This document shows, piece by piece, positions 1-10,646 of a DNA stretch of 64,000 nt. The stretch comes from Dendrolimus kikuchii (lineage: Eukaryota > Arthropoda > Insecta > Lepidoptera > Lasiocampidae), in NCBI GenBank assembly GCA_019925095.2, contig CM034388.1:26914934-26978933 (forward strand), in the 5' to 3' direction. The notes beneath the pieces are model-generated. The model was not told the origin of the DNA. It ran no database searches and saw only the letters and a program-made list of their open reading frames with translations. The translations under genes were made by a program, and so were the position numbers. Each line of letters opens with the position of its first letter. Position 1 is the stretch's first letter.

Positions 1-2
1 AC

Positions 3-623
3 TACCGGAAGTACATTCTGAAGGACGGCACGCTTGACATATGTCGGGCGTGTCACCGCCCTGGTGAGTCTCTCAGACATGTTACTTCCGGTTGTTCTCG
101 TCTTGCTAACAGCGAGTACTTGCACAGGCACAACCTTGTAGCCAGGATCATCCACCAGCAACTTGCTCTTAAATACGGACTTGTCTTGTCGGAGGTACCT
201 TATTACCAATACAAGCCCGAGCCAGTTCTTGACAATGGTCAATATCTGCTCTACTGGGACCGATCAATTATCACTGACAGGACTATTGTTGCTAACAAGC
301 CTGATATTGTGATAGTTGATCGGTCTGCGAGACGTGCTATAATTGTAGATGTCGCGATTCCCCATGATGGTAACCTCGTGAATGCCGAGAAAGATAAACA
401 AATAAAGTATATTGATCTTGCTCACGAGGTTACCGCTATGTGGAACCTGGACTCTACAATCATAGTACCGATAGTGGTGTCAGTGAATGGACTAATAGCG
501 AAGAGCCTTGATCGCCACCTTGAAAGGCTCTCGCTTGGTATCTGGTTGAAGGGTCGGATGCAGAAGGCAGCTCTGTTGGACACGGCCCGTATTGTGAGGA
601 GATTCCTGTGTCTGGAGCCTTAA
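3..623 (+). pseudogene. 3' end of a LINE ORF: CCHC zinc knuckle plus restriction-like endonuclease (R2/R4-like), cut by the window edge
   Basis: The frame is open from base 3 to the TAA at 621-623, so this is the tail of a longer ORF. Residues near the left edge form a zinc knuckle (CRACH...H....C, about bases 42-107). The following domain carries KPDIVIVD, then IIVDVAIPHD, then EKDKQIKY. This spacing of PD, D and K/KY matches the PD-(D/E)XK restriction-like endonuclease at the C-terminus of R2/R4/Dong-type non-LTR retrotransposons, which nicks the target for target-primed reverse transcription. The stop is followed by about 45 bases of GC-rich 3' UTR and then T-rich DNA. No frameshift is seen in this part, but the reverse transcriptase lies outside the window, so whether the element is intact cannot be judged. 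A second, broken copy lies at 44756..45139 on the other strand. Clade assignment is from motif memory. Confidence 0.7.
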
Positions 624-757
624 CCACCGGTAGCCTGGACCCTAGGCCCCACTGCCGGCGAAGATCAGTTTTTTATATTTTTTTTATAAATAAATTTGTA
701 TTTTTTATAAGAAAAATGTAAAAAATTTGGAAATAAAATATATATGTAAATAATAAA

Positions 758-882
758 CCATAGTAAATAACGAAGAAAATACGTTTCCGAAATTTACTAT
801 ACCAGGAATCGAACCTGAAGCCTCTGCGTTGCAGTGAGGTACGCCGGCAAAGGCTTAGCCCGCTCAACCACAGAGGCCGTCA
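758..882 (-). repeat. tRNA-derived SINE family S2, truncated copy
   Basis: Read on the minus strand it starts GGCCTCTGTGGTTGAGCGGG (box A-like) and has a box B-like GGTTCGATTCC equivalent, followed by the family-specific TTTCGGAAACGTATTTTC body. The tail half of the element is missing. It belongs to the same family as 43076..43324. Confidence 0.85.
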
Positions 883-1060
883 AGTTTAATATATTAATAT
901 TAATATAAGAGTTGAAGATATAAGATTTACATAATAATAATACATACATGTGACGACCACTTTTTGGTAACTGTTGAATCTGTAAATTCCTGATAAAATA
1001 TGTGAGAAAGGTTTATTTCAAATTTCGATATTCGACAGTGTTAAAATCACAAAAATAACT

Positions 1061-1285
1061 TTTTTTCAATAATGAATAGGTTCGCGTTTGACTGCCATTG
1101 CGCCTGATGTCAGATGGAAATGCAGTCTAAGGTGGAGCACGCTTACCTAGGAGATACCTGTCTACGCAAGACTTGAAGACACCTAGATTGTATTCTTTAG
1201 GAAAAACAGACGACGGTAAAGAGTTCCACTCTTCAGCGGTGCGTATGATAAAAGTGAAAATTTAGGATGACCGCCGCGCATTTGA
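1061..1285 (-). repeat. 3' end of a LINE (family E), RTAEEWNSLP-type C-terminus with poly(A)
   Basis: The minus strand encodes a short block like RTAEEWNSLP...YNLGVFKS...YLLGKR, which is the C-terminal end of CR1/Jockey-type LINE ORF2 proteins. A stop, a short 3' UTR and an A-run (T-run at 1062-1068 on the plus strand) follow. It is a 5'-truncated insertion. A second copy in the opposite orientation is at 16646..16965. Confidence 0.6.
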
Positions 1286-1458
1286 CTGAACACGAGTATT
1301 ATGTCTATGCTTACGGACTGAGATTCAAGCTTACATTATTGGAATTAGACGCAGCTAAGCCATTAGCCACTAAACTACTAAGCACTAAGTAGTCGTAATT
1401 ATAAATACATATATGGATTAATTAAATAGACAATACAATACCGTGATTGGTAATTTTT

Positions 1459-1765
1459 ATCCGTACAGGAACGAAGAAAGAATACAATTTCTTGCAGACG
1501 GGCGGCCTGTTGTAAGAGGCGACAAAACAACCCACTAGCCAAATGGTAGGGTATTTACCTCCCTGGATGCCTACCGTCCCTGATCTAAAGTATGCCGCAA
1601 TACCAACCTTGAGTTGTTTTCCGGCATTAGTGGCCAGGTTCTTCAGTCTATCTTAAGAGAGCAGCATCATATTGGTAGCACTTTTGGTGTTACAAATGTC
1701 CATGGGCGATGGTAACCGCTTTTCGTCAGTTGAGTCCGTCTGCTAAACTCATCCAATAAAAAAAA
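1459..1765 (+). repeat. S1 element (~310 bp, poly(A)-ended), copy 1, diverged
   Basis: It begins ATCCGTACAGGAACGAAG and ends CCAATAAAAAAAA. This family has an AATAAA-poly(A) tail and no convincing tRNA promoter boxes, so it is probably a LINE-derived non-autonomous retroelement. This copy has several substitutions relative to the others and looks old. Confidence 0.85.
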
Positions 1766-1920
1766 TTAGGGCCAATTTTTCAACCCTGAAATAAAACTTA
1801 CCCTACTAAACTATGATAAAAATCAAACAATTCGACTGCTTTATTCACACAACAGTAATTATTAATTTTGTCATATTATATTTTGTGCTTCGGTCCTTAC
1901 TTTAATTATATTCGTACTAA

Positions 1921-2030
1921 GGCTTGTGTGCATAGACATTTAAGCAATGGTTAAAATAAAATAATCGCTAAAACTGTATGGCTAAACAGCGTTTATTTTA
2001 TTTTAATCGAAATGTCTATGCACACCAGCC
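1921..2030. mobile_element. Foldback/MITE family F1, copy 1
   Basis: The ends GGCTTGTGTGCATAGACATTT and AAATGTCTATGCACACCAGCC are inverted repeats with one mismatch. An inner pair (ATAATCGCT against its diverged partner) also folds. The element is non-coding, about 110 bp. A second copy is at 53507..53618. Confidence 0.75.
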
Positions 2031-2442
2031 CAAGTCCATTAATCATAATAGTACCAGTTTTATCAAATTCTGAGCCAAACTCCAGTATCTACTGTTAAAA
2101 CATTGTTTAATAATTTCCCTTTAATTTACTAACACTCCGTTCAAAAGCCCATTTGAACTCAACGTTTCGTACTTAGGCGCTATTCGTCATAATTAAAATT
2201 TATTATTCCCCTTTTCTGAGGACCCACTGTTCATTAATTATGAATTAATTATGATTTAGAGCACACGCGAAATTGTTTCATGGAATCACGTCAAATAGAC
2301 CGGTAATTAACCTGGCCGATGTGCTGTGTGATTTGTATGCAAATTATGTTTGCTTTTGCCGTATTATATAATACGGAAAAACCAAACATAAACTTATATA
2401 AGTGGATGATAAAATGTTACGAAATCCAGGGGGTGGTATAGT

Positions 2443-2671
2443 ACATACATACATACATACATACATAACTTCACGCCAGTTCCCTTGCGGGGTAGGCACG
2501 AACAACAGAGCGCCATTTAGGCTTATTCTTACAAACCTTACTTGCTTCTTTCACATTTATAACTCTTGTCATGCACGCTCGTCAGTTCTTAAGACTCCTG
2601 ACATCACCTTCTGCTAGTACACGATCAATTTGATCATGGAAGGTGTGTCGTAGCCTTCCATGACTTCTGCA
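2443..2671 (-). repeat. RTE-A LINE 3' fragment with (ATGT)n tail, copy 1
   Basis: On the minus strand this is the end of an RTE-type ORF2 followed by the family tail CGTGAAGTTATGTATGTATG. It is bordered by GGTGGTATAGT (2432-2442) and GGTGGTATGGT (2672-2682), an 11-bp target-site duplication with one mismatch. The coding part is frameshifted compared with the 42020..42324 copy. Confidence 0.8.
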
Positions 2672-2729
2672 GGTGGTATGGTGCCTATATAAAAATACGC
2701 GCTGTGCTGATATAGATATATACATACTT

Positions 2730-3030
2730 ACTGTGTACCATTCTCTCTTTTCTTTCATCTTAACCCAATTATTTGGGGTCGGCACTAATCTCTTCTGCCA
2801 CACCACTAATTATCATATCATCCTTCACACAATCCATCCATCTAGTAGTTTAACATTCTTTTTCTCACGCGACTTTTATCTCTTCTCATTACATGCTCAT
2901 ACTACCTTAATCTTCTTCCTCTCAATTTTTCAGTCACAGGTGCAATTTTCAAAGATTCCTTATGTAATCATTTCTCACCTTTCCATTCTTGTAACGACAC
3001 ATCCATCTCAACATTCTCATCTCAGCTGAT
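2730..3030 (-). repeat. RTE-type LINE (family D) ORF2 C-terminal relic
   Basis: The minus-strand translation recovers RWMDCVKDDM, VAEEISADPK and, further upstream and interrupted by stops, EMRMLRWMC and KVRND. These are the typical order of C-terminal motifs in RTE endonuclease-reverse transcriptase proteins. Many stops show it is dead. Related pieces are at 19553..19665, 31225..31345 and 44305..44490. Confidence 0.6.
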
Positions 3031-3151
3031 TGGAAACGGTTGTGGTTTATGACGTTAGTGGCCCAACGTTCGGACCTATATAGCATAACTGTTACCTATA
3101 CCATGTAAAAATAATACGCTTACAGTTGCCTTTTTTTGATAATGCAGAGTA

Positions 3152-3430
3152 ATGTCTTTGGACACATCCTCGGGCCTTGGGGGAAGGTGTTCTGAAGGAC
3201 GGGTGGGACTCTTAGCGGCCGGTTCTACACGCTCACTTGGCCGAAGCAGAAGTAGTCGCGAGAAACCGACTTCCAAACTACCCACTAAAACTAAACCGGC
3301 GATCCTTTTCCACGCCTTTACGCCACGAGATCTAGAACAGAGTTATTGCACCGTGACGCCCCTGCACTTAGGACACCTCGGTGACATGGTGTCCTGTTTC
3401 ATCAACGGGGGGGGGGGGGGCAGGGAGTCC
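3152..3430 (+). other. GC-rich segment with a 14-base G run, probable transposon remnant
   Basis: This segment is much richer in GC than its surroundings and ends in a run of 14 G near 3407-3420. A plus-strand frame of about 105 codons is open (SRSSREKPTSKLPTKTK is its most protein-like stretch), but it lacks recognisable domains and splice sites of a host exon. A relic of a LINE 5' region or first ORF is the likeliest reading. I cannot name a family. Confidence 0.25.
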
Positions 3431-3540
3431 GCTCTTAAAAATTACTCTTACATGCCTATGCTAACTTAAAGTACATATAGTTGAAATAATGTTTCCTAGT
3501 TCATCAACATAAAATTGATAGAGTTAGCCAAGACTTCTTA

Positions 3541-4238
3541 TGCTGGCCGCATACTCTCAGACTTCTGATTAGACTTCCTGATCAGGAATTCAGATTTGGA
3601 AACTTGAATGCTCTGCTTACATACAAAATTTTCAGCAAGACGCATACGTTTTTATTTTTCCTGAACGGAAAAAACCTAACGTTCGGTTCAAAACTTTCGC
3701 CGTGCGTTCGGGTCATAAGAATAGAAAAAAACCTAATGACTTCATCTCGAACGCAGTACTCGCGTACATTTTGGTTCGTCCGCCATGCACGAACAGAAAT
3801 TTGAATTCAGAACCATGCTAGCTGCTGAGTGGTCGTCTATCGAGCTCAACCAGTTTGTATTTATTTTCTCTCGTACGCCATTATGAAGCTCATCAAAGGA
3901 TTTCAATGACATACTGTAAAATTTGAAGACTTCTTTTGGGTGTGCGCGTAATTTTACTCTTTTGAGACAGAATTGACTCTGTTAGTCTCCGAGTATTCAA
4001 CAGGTGCACCCAATAAGGACGATTCCTCTTCTTCTTGTTTAGCGCCAGTAAAAATGCAATGGCAATCAATTCGTCGTCATCCATGATAACGTACTTTCAC
4101 GGCAGCATCTGGAAACGTACTTGGCCGTATAAGATTCCGAATATAAATAACCGGACGTTTGCACTAGTCTCACGGAATTCCGACTCTGAATTCCTGATCA
4201 GGAAACCTGATAAAGAATCCGAGCGTATGAGGCCAGCC
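3541..4238. mobile_element. Non-autonomous DNA transposon with ~55-bp imperfect terminal inverted repeats
   Basis: The left end (GCTGGCCGCATACTCTCAGA, then CCTGATCAGGAATTCAGA) is mirrored at the right end, whose reverse complement reads GCTGGCCTCATACGCTCGGA and CCTGATCAGGAATTCAGA. The element is about 700 bp with no transposase frame. The flanks share CTTA, a possible target duplication. Superfamily is unknown. Confidence 0.6.
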
Positions 4239-4484
4239 TTAAACAGAGGGATTGTTCTCAACAGTGTTTCCTCATTTGTTTTACGTTTTATATTTTTTTT
4301 ATATTTAAGTGCATTTTCCATTGTATATTCCATTTATTTTTGTGTTTTATAAACGATATTACTGTAATTTTAAACGAAGCCTTTGTTCTTTCTGTATTCT
4401 ATATAAAATTTTATTGACTCTTTCAGACTGATCAGACAAAAAGTTTTGGAGAGTAAGGTCTCTGAAGCATTATTGTATTAATAT

Positions 4485-4935
4485 TGTTACGAGTTGCAAG
4501 ATTCGAATTAAAAATTTCGTTGGAATTATTATAGAATTTATTAGAACTATACAAACACGTATAAATATAACCGGACGCAAAAGTTCAAATGTAATGCACA
4601 ATTCAATAACACGCGCAAAGTCCGTCACTAAATGTACACACGTCTTGCCTCGCTTGTGTTATCGCTTTGACTGCCCCCCACCCGTCCGTTCGGGCATTGC
4701 TTTATATTAAACTATTCAATATGTCTCGACACAATACCCGACAGGATAACAATAATTTCTAAGAATCACACCTGACTAATGACTATCATAAACATTACAA
4801 TATTGGTCTGTTTTTCTAATTATAATTTTTTAACACAAATCAAACAAAAGAAGTCCAAATGCCGAAAAAGGTAATAAAATGTGTTTCTACAGACTCAGGT
4901 GTGATTTTGTCTTTTGTCGGTATTCGGTCGTAACA
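4485..4935 (-). mobile_element. Solo LTR (451 bp) of a Ty3/Gypsy-like retrotransposon
   Basis: The block begins TGTTACGA and ends CGTAACA, the TG...CA termini of an LTR with 7-bp inverted ends. It is flanked by ATAT at 4481-4484 and again at 4936-4939, a perfect 4-bp target-site duplication as produced by many Gypsy-class integrases. No internal coding region or second LTR is adjacent, so it is a solo LTR left by LTR-LTR recombination. Orientation is set by the related copy at 16026..16353, where an AATAAA lies shortly before the 3' end on the plus strand; here the same sequence is inverted. Confidence 0.8.
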
Positions 4936-4939
4936 ATAT

Positions 4940-5955
4940 GAATTCTTATTATATCTGTTTATTATATAAAGTTGACAAGTCTAAGGTTAATCTGAGGTTC
5001 ATTGAGCGAATTATAAAGAAATTCGATGTATACCTAGTTATATTTTCTGATAGTTTCAGTGGGATGTGAGTTTAAATTATACGCTGATAAAATCGAAGGA
5101 AACGCTTTAGGTTATAGTATCTAAATATATTAAGCTATTACAATAGCGAAGACTTATTCCATTTCAATGCAATCCGATCTTCATCTGCAAATGCACATCG
5201 ATCAATATCAATTAAAAGTTCAATTGATTTCTGTCTCCCAGCTGAGTTCATTTGGAACTGCTTAGCTGCACTATTGGTTTGTGTAATGATACAGTATATG
5301 GTTTCTTTCAAAATCAGCGGATTCAATTTCTGACTAGGGTAATTGATTTTACAAAAATCTAAGGATACCGCTTTAGTTTTCATCAAACTGTTTCATCAAT
5401 CGGCCCCGAGACTCCTTTGAATATTTTTTGCTATATCATTAGACATAGCAAAAAATATTCAATTAAATTATTAAATTTAGCATTTAGAGGCCTGCTTCAA
5501 ATACACCTGTATAAGAGATTTAACATTAATTATAATAATTTGTTAAGTGTGTATATGATTTTTTTTTAATGTGCCTTCAGGGCCAAATCCTGAACTATGC
5601 TAACTAGCGAAAAACACTCAAAAGAGTATTCGGGCTAATTTTAACGAAAACTGAAGTAGTATCATTTGATTTTTTTTAAATCAATTACCCTTGTCAGGAA
5701 TATAATCGGCTGATATTGAAAAAGATATCAAGTACTATATTATCATACTAAATCATACTGAAGCTTCTAAAGATTCAATTTTTGCGAAGAAATATGAAAT
5801 AGGAAACTAAGAGAAAGGGTTAATATTCATAGACTGCACTTTAACTTATCAAATATAGGAATACATATAGATACATATTTTGTTTTAGATTTAAAATAGT
5901 TTTGTTTTATGAGGTCATTAAAGAAGTGCTCAGACTTGGCTAGTTGCAAAAAACA
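4940..5955. other. AT-rich intergenic DNA with one small hairpin
   Basis: No gene or repeat is recognised except a palindrome at 5419-5460, whose arms GAATATTTTTTGCTAT and ATAGCAAAAAATATTC are perfect complements. Confidence 0.5.
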
Positions 5956-6268
5956 TTTTTTTTTTATTGCAAAAGATCAGTAGACAGGCAGACGGCTCAC
6001 TTGATGGAAAGCGGTTACCATCGCCTATGGACATTTGCAACAGCAAAGTTCCTACAAATGCGCTGCTGTTCTCTTAAGGAAAACTGGAACCTGGTCACTA
6101 ATGCCGGAACACAACTCAAGGTTGTTATGGCGACATACTTTAGACCAGGGGTGGTAGCCATCCAGTCGGGCAAATGCCCTATCACCTGGCTGTGGGTTGT
6201 TAAGTCGCCTCCTACGACAGGCCGCCCGGCCGCAGGAAATAGTATTCTTTCTCCGTTCCTGCACGGAT
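5956..6268 (-). repeat. S1 element, copy 2, near full length
   Basis: The T-run on the plus strand (5956-5965) is the poly(A) tail of a minus-strand insertion, and it ends at ATCCGTGCAGGAACGG near 6268. The strand opposite to the poly(A) has an open frame of about 100 codons containing LMESGYHRLWTFAT, a frame that recurs open in many copies. Confidence 0.9.
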
Positions 6269-6275
6269 AATCCGT

Positions 6276-6359
6276 CTTATTCATAGAGAGTTAGGAGTAA
6301 GTTTGAACGCTTCCTTATTAAAGAAGCGTTCAAACTTACTCTAACTCTCTATGAATAAG
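6276..6359. mobile_element. 84-bp near-perfect palindrome (foldback)
   Basis: Arms CTTATTCATAGAGAGTTA and TAACTCTCTATGAATAAG continue inward through GTTTGAACGCTTC and GAAGCGTTCAAAC, leaving a loop of under 10 bases. The two arms differ by one inserted base. It lies 8 bp from the S1 copy at 5956..6268. Confidence 0.75.
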
Positions 6360-7076
6360 GCCCAATGACTTTCAAAGCCGTGTAGTATTCTAGGCTTAAC
6401 ATAATTCAGCACAAGTCATACTAAATTGAAGGGACTCTTAATTCAACCCCATTCATAGTTCAAAGCGATGACATCTATACAGGAAGCTGACAGAACCGTG
6501 TTCATTATCATTTCTTTTCAGCGTATACACCTGAGATTTATGTACGACTCTTAGGATAAAATAAACTTTAATCACTAACATATACGGTCGGTTTTTCAAT
6601 GCTGTTTCCGAGGCACTTAATGATAGAGCAGAGATTTCCGTGACGGTTAGCAGACAGAGTAAAAAATAGGTGGACGACAAATGTGAAATCAATGTTGGAC
6701 CGAAAACGTTGCGTGTTGTACATGATATTATCTTTATGTTGTTTTAAATTTGAAATTGGATATTCATACTAATTGTATAATAAATTGAGGAATAGCAAGT
6801 TACACAGTTTACAAAGAAAACAGAAACGTATTTAAACTAAATGTATAAAAAAATAAAAGAATAGAATTTTACAGTTTTTAGTTCAAGTTAAAAGCCTGAA
6901 AGCAAAATAAATTACTTTATTAATAAAAAAAAAAATATTGATCCTTCAGGTCCAATAACTTATACAAGTAATTTCTGAATTTAACACATCTTTTACAGAA
7001 CCTCTCCTTGAATTCTATTGTTTTATTTCTCTTTATTTTCTATTGCTAATTTTAATGCCTAGTTGACTATATAATC
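6360..7076. other. AT-rich intergenic DNA
   Basis: No gene, RNA or repeat family was recognised here. Short open frames have no protein-like composition. Confidence 0.5.
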
Positions 7077-7365
7077 AAAGCCCATAAATGTCCCACTACT
7101 GGGCTCGGGCCTCCCATTATAGGGGGAACGGGGTATACCCCCCACGCTTGTCCAAGGCGGCTTGGCAGGTTTGACACATCGGTTATCTCGATGTGCAGGT
7201 TGCATCACGATGTTTTCCTTCACCGTTGTTAGCACGTGGTAATTGTAACAATATGCACATTAGATCAGAAAACTAACTAAGTGGTGCATGGGTTCCGGCC
7301 AGGATCGAACCCGCGCCCTTTGAGTTTAGGACGCGTGCACTAGCCATTACGCTACCACGACTTCT
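7077..7365 (-). repeat. tRNA-derived SINE family S3, copy 1
   Basis: Reading the minus strand from 7365, the head GTGGTAGCGTAATGGCTAGT (box A-like) is followed by GGTTCGATCCTGGCC (box B-like), then a body ending near CCATAATGGGAGGCC and CATTTATGGGC. The internal pol III promoter boxes and tRNA-like spacing support a tRNA-derived SINE. Confidence 0.85.
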
Positions 7366-7414
7366 AGCTGACTACTCTATTAAATTCTCATATTGCGCAA
7401 CTTATCTACACTAA

Positions 7415-7745
7415 TTTTATAAAGAGGAAAGATATGTATTATTGTATGTTTGTAACGATCATACCCAGAAACTACTAGACCGATTTCAAAATTGTAATCA
7501 CCATTCGAGTGCTACGTTATTCTTGATTAATATAGATTATGTATAAACCCTACCCTATCACCTACTAAAACTTCAGTAATGTAACCCATCAATGTAAAAA
7601 AAATACTTGGCGCTGAAAAAAATTGTGTGTTTGTGTGAGTCCCGGGGTGGTTTAGATTCACAATTACGCCCGGTAGGTGGCGCTGGAATCGGATTCTAGA
7701 TTTAATTTTTTCAGGACAGAATAACGTCTGCCGAGATCGCTAGTA
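7415..7745 (+). repeat. Dispersed non-coding repeat R-A, copy 1
   Basis: It shares with the inverted copy at 20555..20897 an ordered set of blocks: AGAGGAAAGATATGTATTAT-like start, ACTAGACCGATTTCAAAATT, a GGTGGTTTAGATTCACAATT block, a CGGTAGG/GGAATCGG block, and a final ACAACGTCTGC-like end. Class is uncertain; a Helitron-like non-autonomous element is possible. Confidence 0.55.
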
Positions 7746-9212
7746 TGTTATATAGTAATTATATAACAAACTTATATGCAAAATGTCCTTCTATTTATTA
7801 CAATTTTCGATATTCGGAGACAATAGCCTGTTCATTTTCACAGTTGGATTATATAGGATAATTGTTGATATTTATAGAAGTAACTTCCATTTTTTTTTAT
7901 TATTAACAACTCTACGGACTCGAGTTCCGTACCCTTTTTTACAACTTAATTTCTAGATTTATTTATTTTTAATTGAAGACGCTTATTAGTTATTTTGGTT
8001 CTTGTGTGTGACATTAATTTATTGATTTTTGTGTTGAGGTGTATGTGTCTTACGAATAACTTATTACATTAATTTATTTTAGTTTTAATACTAAACTTAT
8101 ACTAATGTAGAATGTATCTGTTATATGCTGGTGTTGTGAGGAAGTGCATGTGCAGTGTGGGCCTTATATCTATACTTATATATATTGTCCTATCTAGTGC
8201 CATGTTTGTTGTTTTTCCTTTTCTGTGCCTGGGTTATTAATTTTTAGGCTCTTTGTGTGTCTTCCAAACTTCCATATTTAAATTTATAATTTTATATATG
8301 TATTTTTATATAAGCAGTTTAATATTTACTTACATTTTCTTTTTATTCTGAAGTATTTAAAGTCTTACGACAATAATTCTATATATTAAAAGTAACAGAG
8401 ACACCGAAATAATTGAACAAAAACAATTAATACCTCCAAGTCCTTCACACGGCTTTAATCCGTACGTAGGTGTTTCGTTTAGCCCTTGTCGGACCCCTTG
8501 TTTTTTGTTCCACCTTGTCCACTCTCGAATTCAAAAAGCGGCCTCCGCCATATTGCGGATTCGTTTTGTAGTGAGCACATAAATCTTGTCATGTGCCAAC
8601 CTTCCAGGTGCACCCTCTTTCGACTGTGAATACAAATGATAATGAACAAGCTTCCGCCGCATCGCATGTCTGTTACACACTTTGGTTATGAAACGTAGCG
8701 ATTATTTTACCTCAAGACTCTTTCCAGATTAGCATTAGATACTTATCGTATAATCTCGTTTCACGAAGCGCTTGTAGGCGCGTCATGCAACTTTTACTAG
8801 CGTTGCCGCGGTTATAAGCTCGTATAAACTCGAGCTGCGGGAGACGTCTCCCCGGGCCTAAATCGCTACTGACACTCGCCACCACCGGTTCCAGCGTATA
8901 CGCCATAGTAAGCCCGTGTCAGTGAAATCCGTGTGAATAATCCTTGTTTATTTATGGCTGATTCTTATATCTTTCTTACTAGACAGGGCAAGTGAATGAA
9001 TAGGAATGTATAGGAACCGGATATTAGAGAGCAAAATTTTGCACAGCTTACATTGCATTAAATTTTTATTCTAGGCGTTATTCGCTCCCGGAAAATTTCG
9101 ACTATTCCAGTAAGAGCCCATTTTCCAATCACCAGCTGGAAGTTATTCGTAGGACTACATACAACATGAAAAAATGTGTGCTAGGACGTGTAGCACAAGT
9201 GAAACTTTAACA
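7746..9212. other. Intergenic DNA, with a GC-richer patch at 8470-8910
   Basis: Mostly AT-rich. The patch at 8470-8910 holds two unrelated open frames of about 60 codons on the minus strand with no recognised domain and no convincing splice sites. Nothing here supports a gene call. Confidence 0.4.
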
Positions 9213-9316
9213 GACAAGTGGAAAAACGAATTACAATGGACAAGTGGAAAAACGAATGGCAACGGATAAGTGGAAAATCGAATGGCAACTGACAAGTGGT
9301 CGAACAAGCCGCAACA
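9213..9316 (+). repeat. 26-bp tandem repeat, four units
   Basis: Units start at 9213, 9239, 9265 and 9291. The shared core is GACAAGTGGAAAAACGAA with a variable end (TTACAATG, TGGCAACG, TGGCAACT). The fourth unit is diverged and runs into the left arm of the adjoining palindrome. Confidence 0.85.
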
Positions 9317-9491
9317 AAATTTTAACTTGAAATTTTACGGGCAGGTTTTCAAATTGGACAAATACGTTAACAGCCTGCCCGTAAAACTTCAAGTTAAAAC
9401 TTTGTTGCTTGTTGCACTGAATTGGTCTAAATATGTTTTTTAAACATATGTCTAAATATGTTTTTTAAACATATTTAGACCAAGTCAGTGC
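9304..9491. repeat. Two adjoining inverted repeats
   Basis: The first hairpin pairs CAACAAAATTTTAACTTG and TTTTACGGGCAGG (9311-9346) with CCTGCCCGTAAAAC and CAAGTTAAAACTTTGTTG (9375-9408). The second runs TGCACTGA, TTGGTCTAAATATG to CATATTTAGACCAA, TCAGTGCA (about 9413-9491), with a smaller duplicated palindrome TTTTTTAAACATAT inside. Arms are imperfect by a few bases. Confidence 0.75.
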
Positions 9492-10093
9492 AAATATGAA
9501 AAAAATGTTTGACTGATTTGTTCTAAGCTAATAAGTATGTTTCTTTATAATTTCCTAAATGTGACGTTCGTAAAACAACGATGAATCGACAGTGGTGTCA
9601 TCAATGGAACTTAGCGGACTATTATTAAAGCAACATGTTAAAGTCATGTCACGCTCAGTAATCTTCTTACATTATTTTATTTAACATCCGATTGCAATAA
9701 TACTGTAAATCAATACCGCCTAAGGGAAGAAAACCGCAGCGTTTTTATGCGGTTGTGGATAACGAAGCATTCGGGTTTATATTTGTGTTTGAGGAAACGA
9801 AAATATATCCTAATGAAGTGTCCCGCCACGCATGCAGATGAGTTTGCAGAAGGTGCGCGAAATTTTGAATATTCTCACGAGCGCATATTATTACTTTCAC
9901 TAATACAAGTAATGTAAAAAAAATGTTTGTCTGTCCTAATACATCTATGTGATCAATTTTGTTTACACTCTCTTCATGGCTTTGCTATTAAAATAATTGT
10001 CCTGTTTGAGATACTATGTTTCGAATAATGGATCGTAAATAAAACTTTTTAATTTGGAAAATTGGGGTAGTTTATAATAGTGAAGTTGTTTAA
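9492..10093. other. AT-rich intergenic DNA
   Basis: No gene or known repeat family was recognised in this stretch. Confidence 0.5.
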
Positions 10094-10327
10094 TTTTTTT
10101 TTATTGCAGGCGATCAGCAGACAGGCAGACGGCCCACTCGATGGAAAGCGGTTACCATCGCCTATGGACATTTGCAACACCAAAGTTGCTACAAATGCGC
10201 TGCTGCTCTCTTAAGGGAGACTGGAACCCGGTTACTAATGTCGGAACACAACTCAAGGTTGTTATGGCGACATACTTTAGACCAGGGGCGGTAGCCATCC
10301 AGCCGGGCAAATGCCCTACCACCTGGC
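10094..10327 (-). repeat. S1 element, copy 3, 5'-truncated
   Basis: The poly(A) tail (T-run at 10094) and about 230 bp of the element are present. The GCCGGGCGGCC...ATCCGTGC end is missing, as expected from incomplete reverse transcription. The opposite strand carries the MESGYHRLWTFAT frame. Confidence 0.9.
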
Positions 10328-10360
10328 AAAATAAATATCGAGTATTGTCAGCAGTTATAA

Positions 10361-10646
10361 ATTGTGGTCTTTACGTAATTTAATTTGAAAAATATTTCAA
10401 TGCCCAGTTTTTCTGACTACCTGAAGCAGGCAACATCAAATGCTTATATACAGAAGCTCAGTACATCTATGTGAATTTTGTTGAGCGAATCCAATACTTT
10501 ATTAATTGTGGTCTTTACGTAATTTAATTTGAAAAATATTTCAATGCCCAGTTTTTCTGACTACCTGAAGTAGGCAACATCAAATGCTTATATACAGAAG
10601 CTCAGTACATCTATGTGAATTTTGTTGAGCGAATCCAATACTTTAT
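10361..10646 (+). repeat. Tandem duplication of a 143-bp unit
   Basis: The segment starting ATTGTGGTCTTTACGTAATT at 10361 is repeated at 10504 with almost no change (GAAGCAGG becomes GAAGTAGG). The near identity implies a recent duplication or a collapsed or expanded assembly. Confidence 0.9.

Noticed and set aside
8479..8906. Minus-strand frames MRCGGSLFIIICIHS... and MAYTLEPVVASVSSD...
   Set aside because: Short and unrelated to each other, with no recognised domain and no convincing splice pair.
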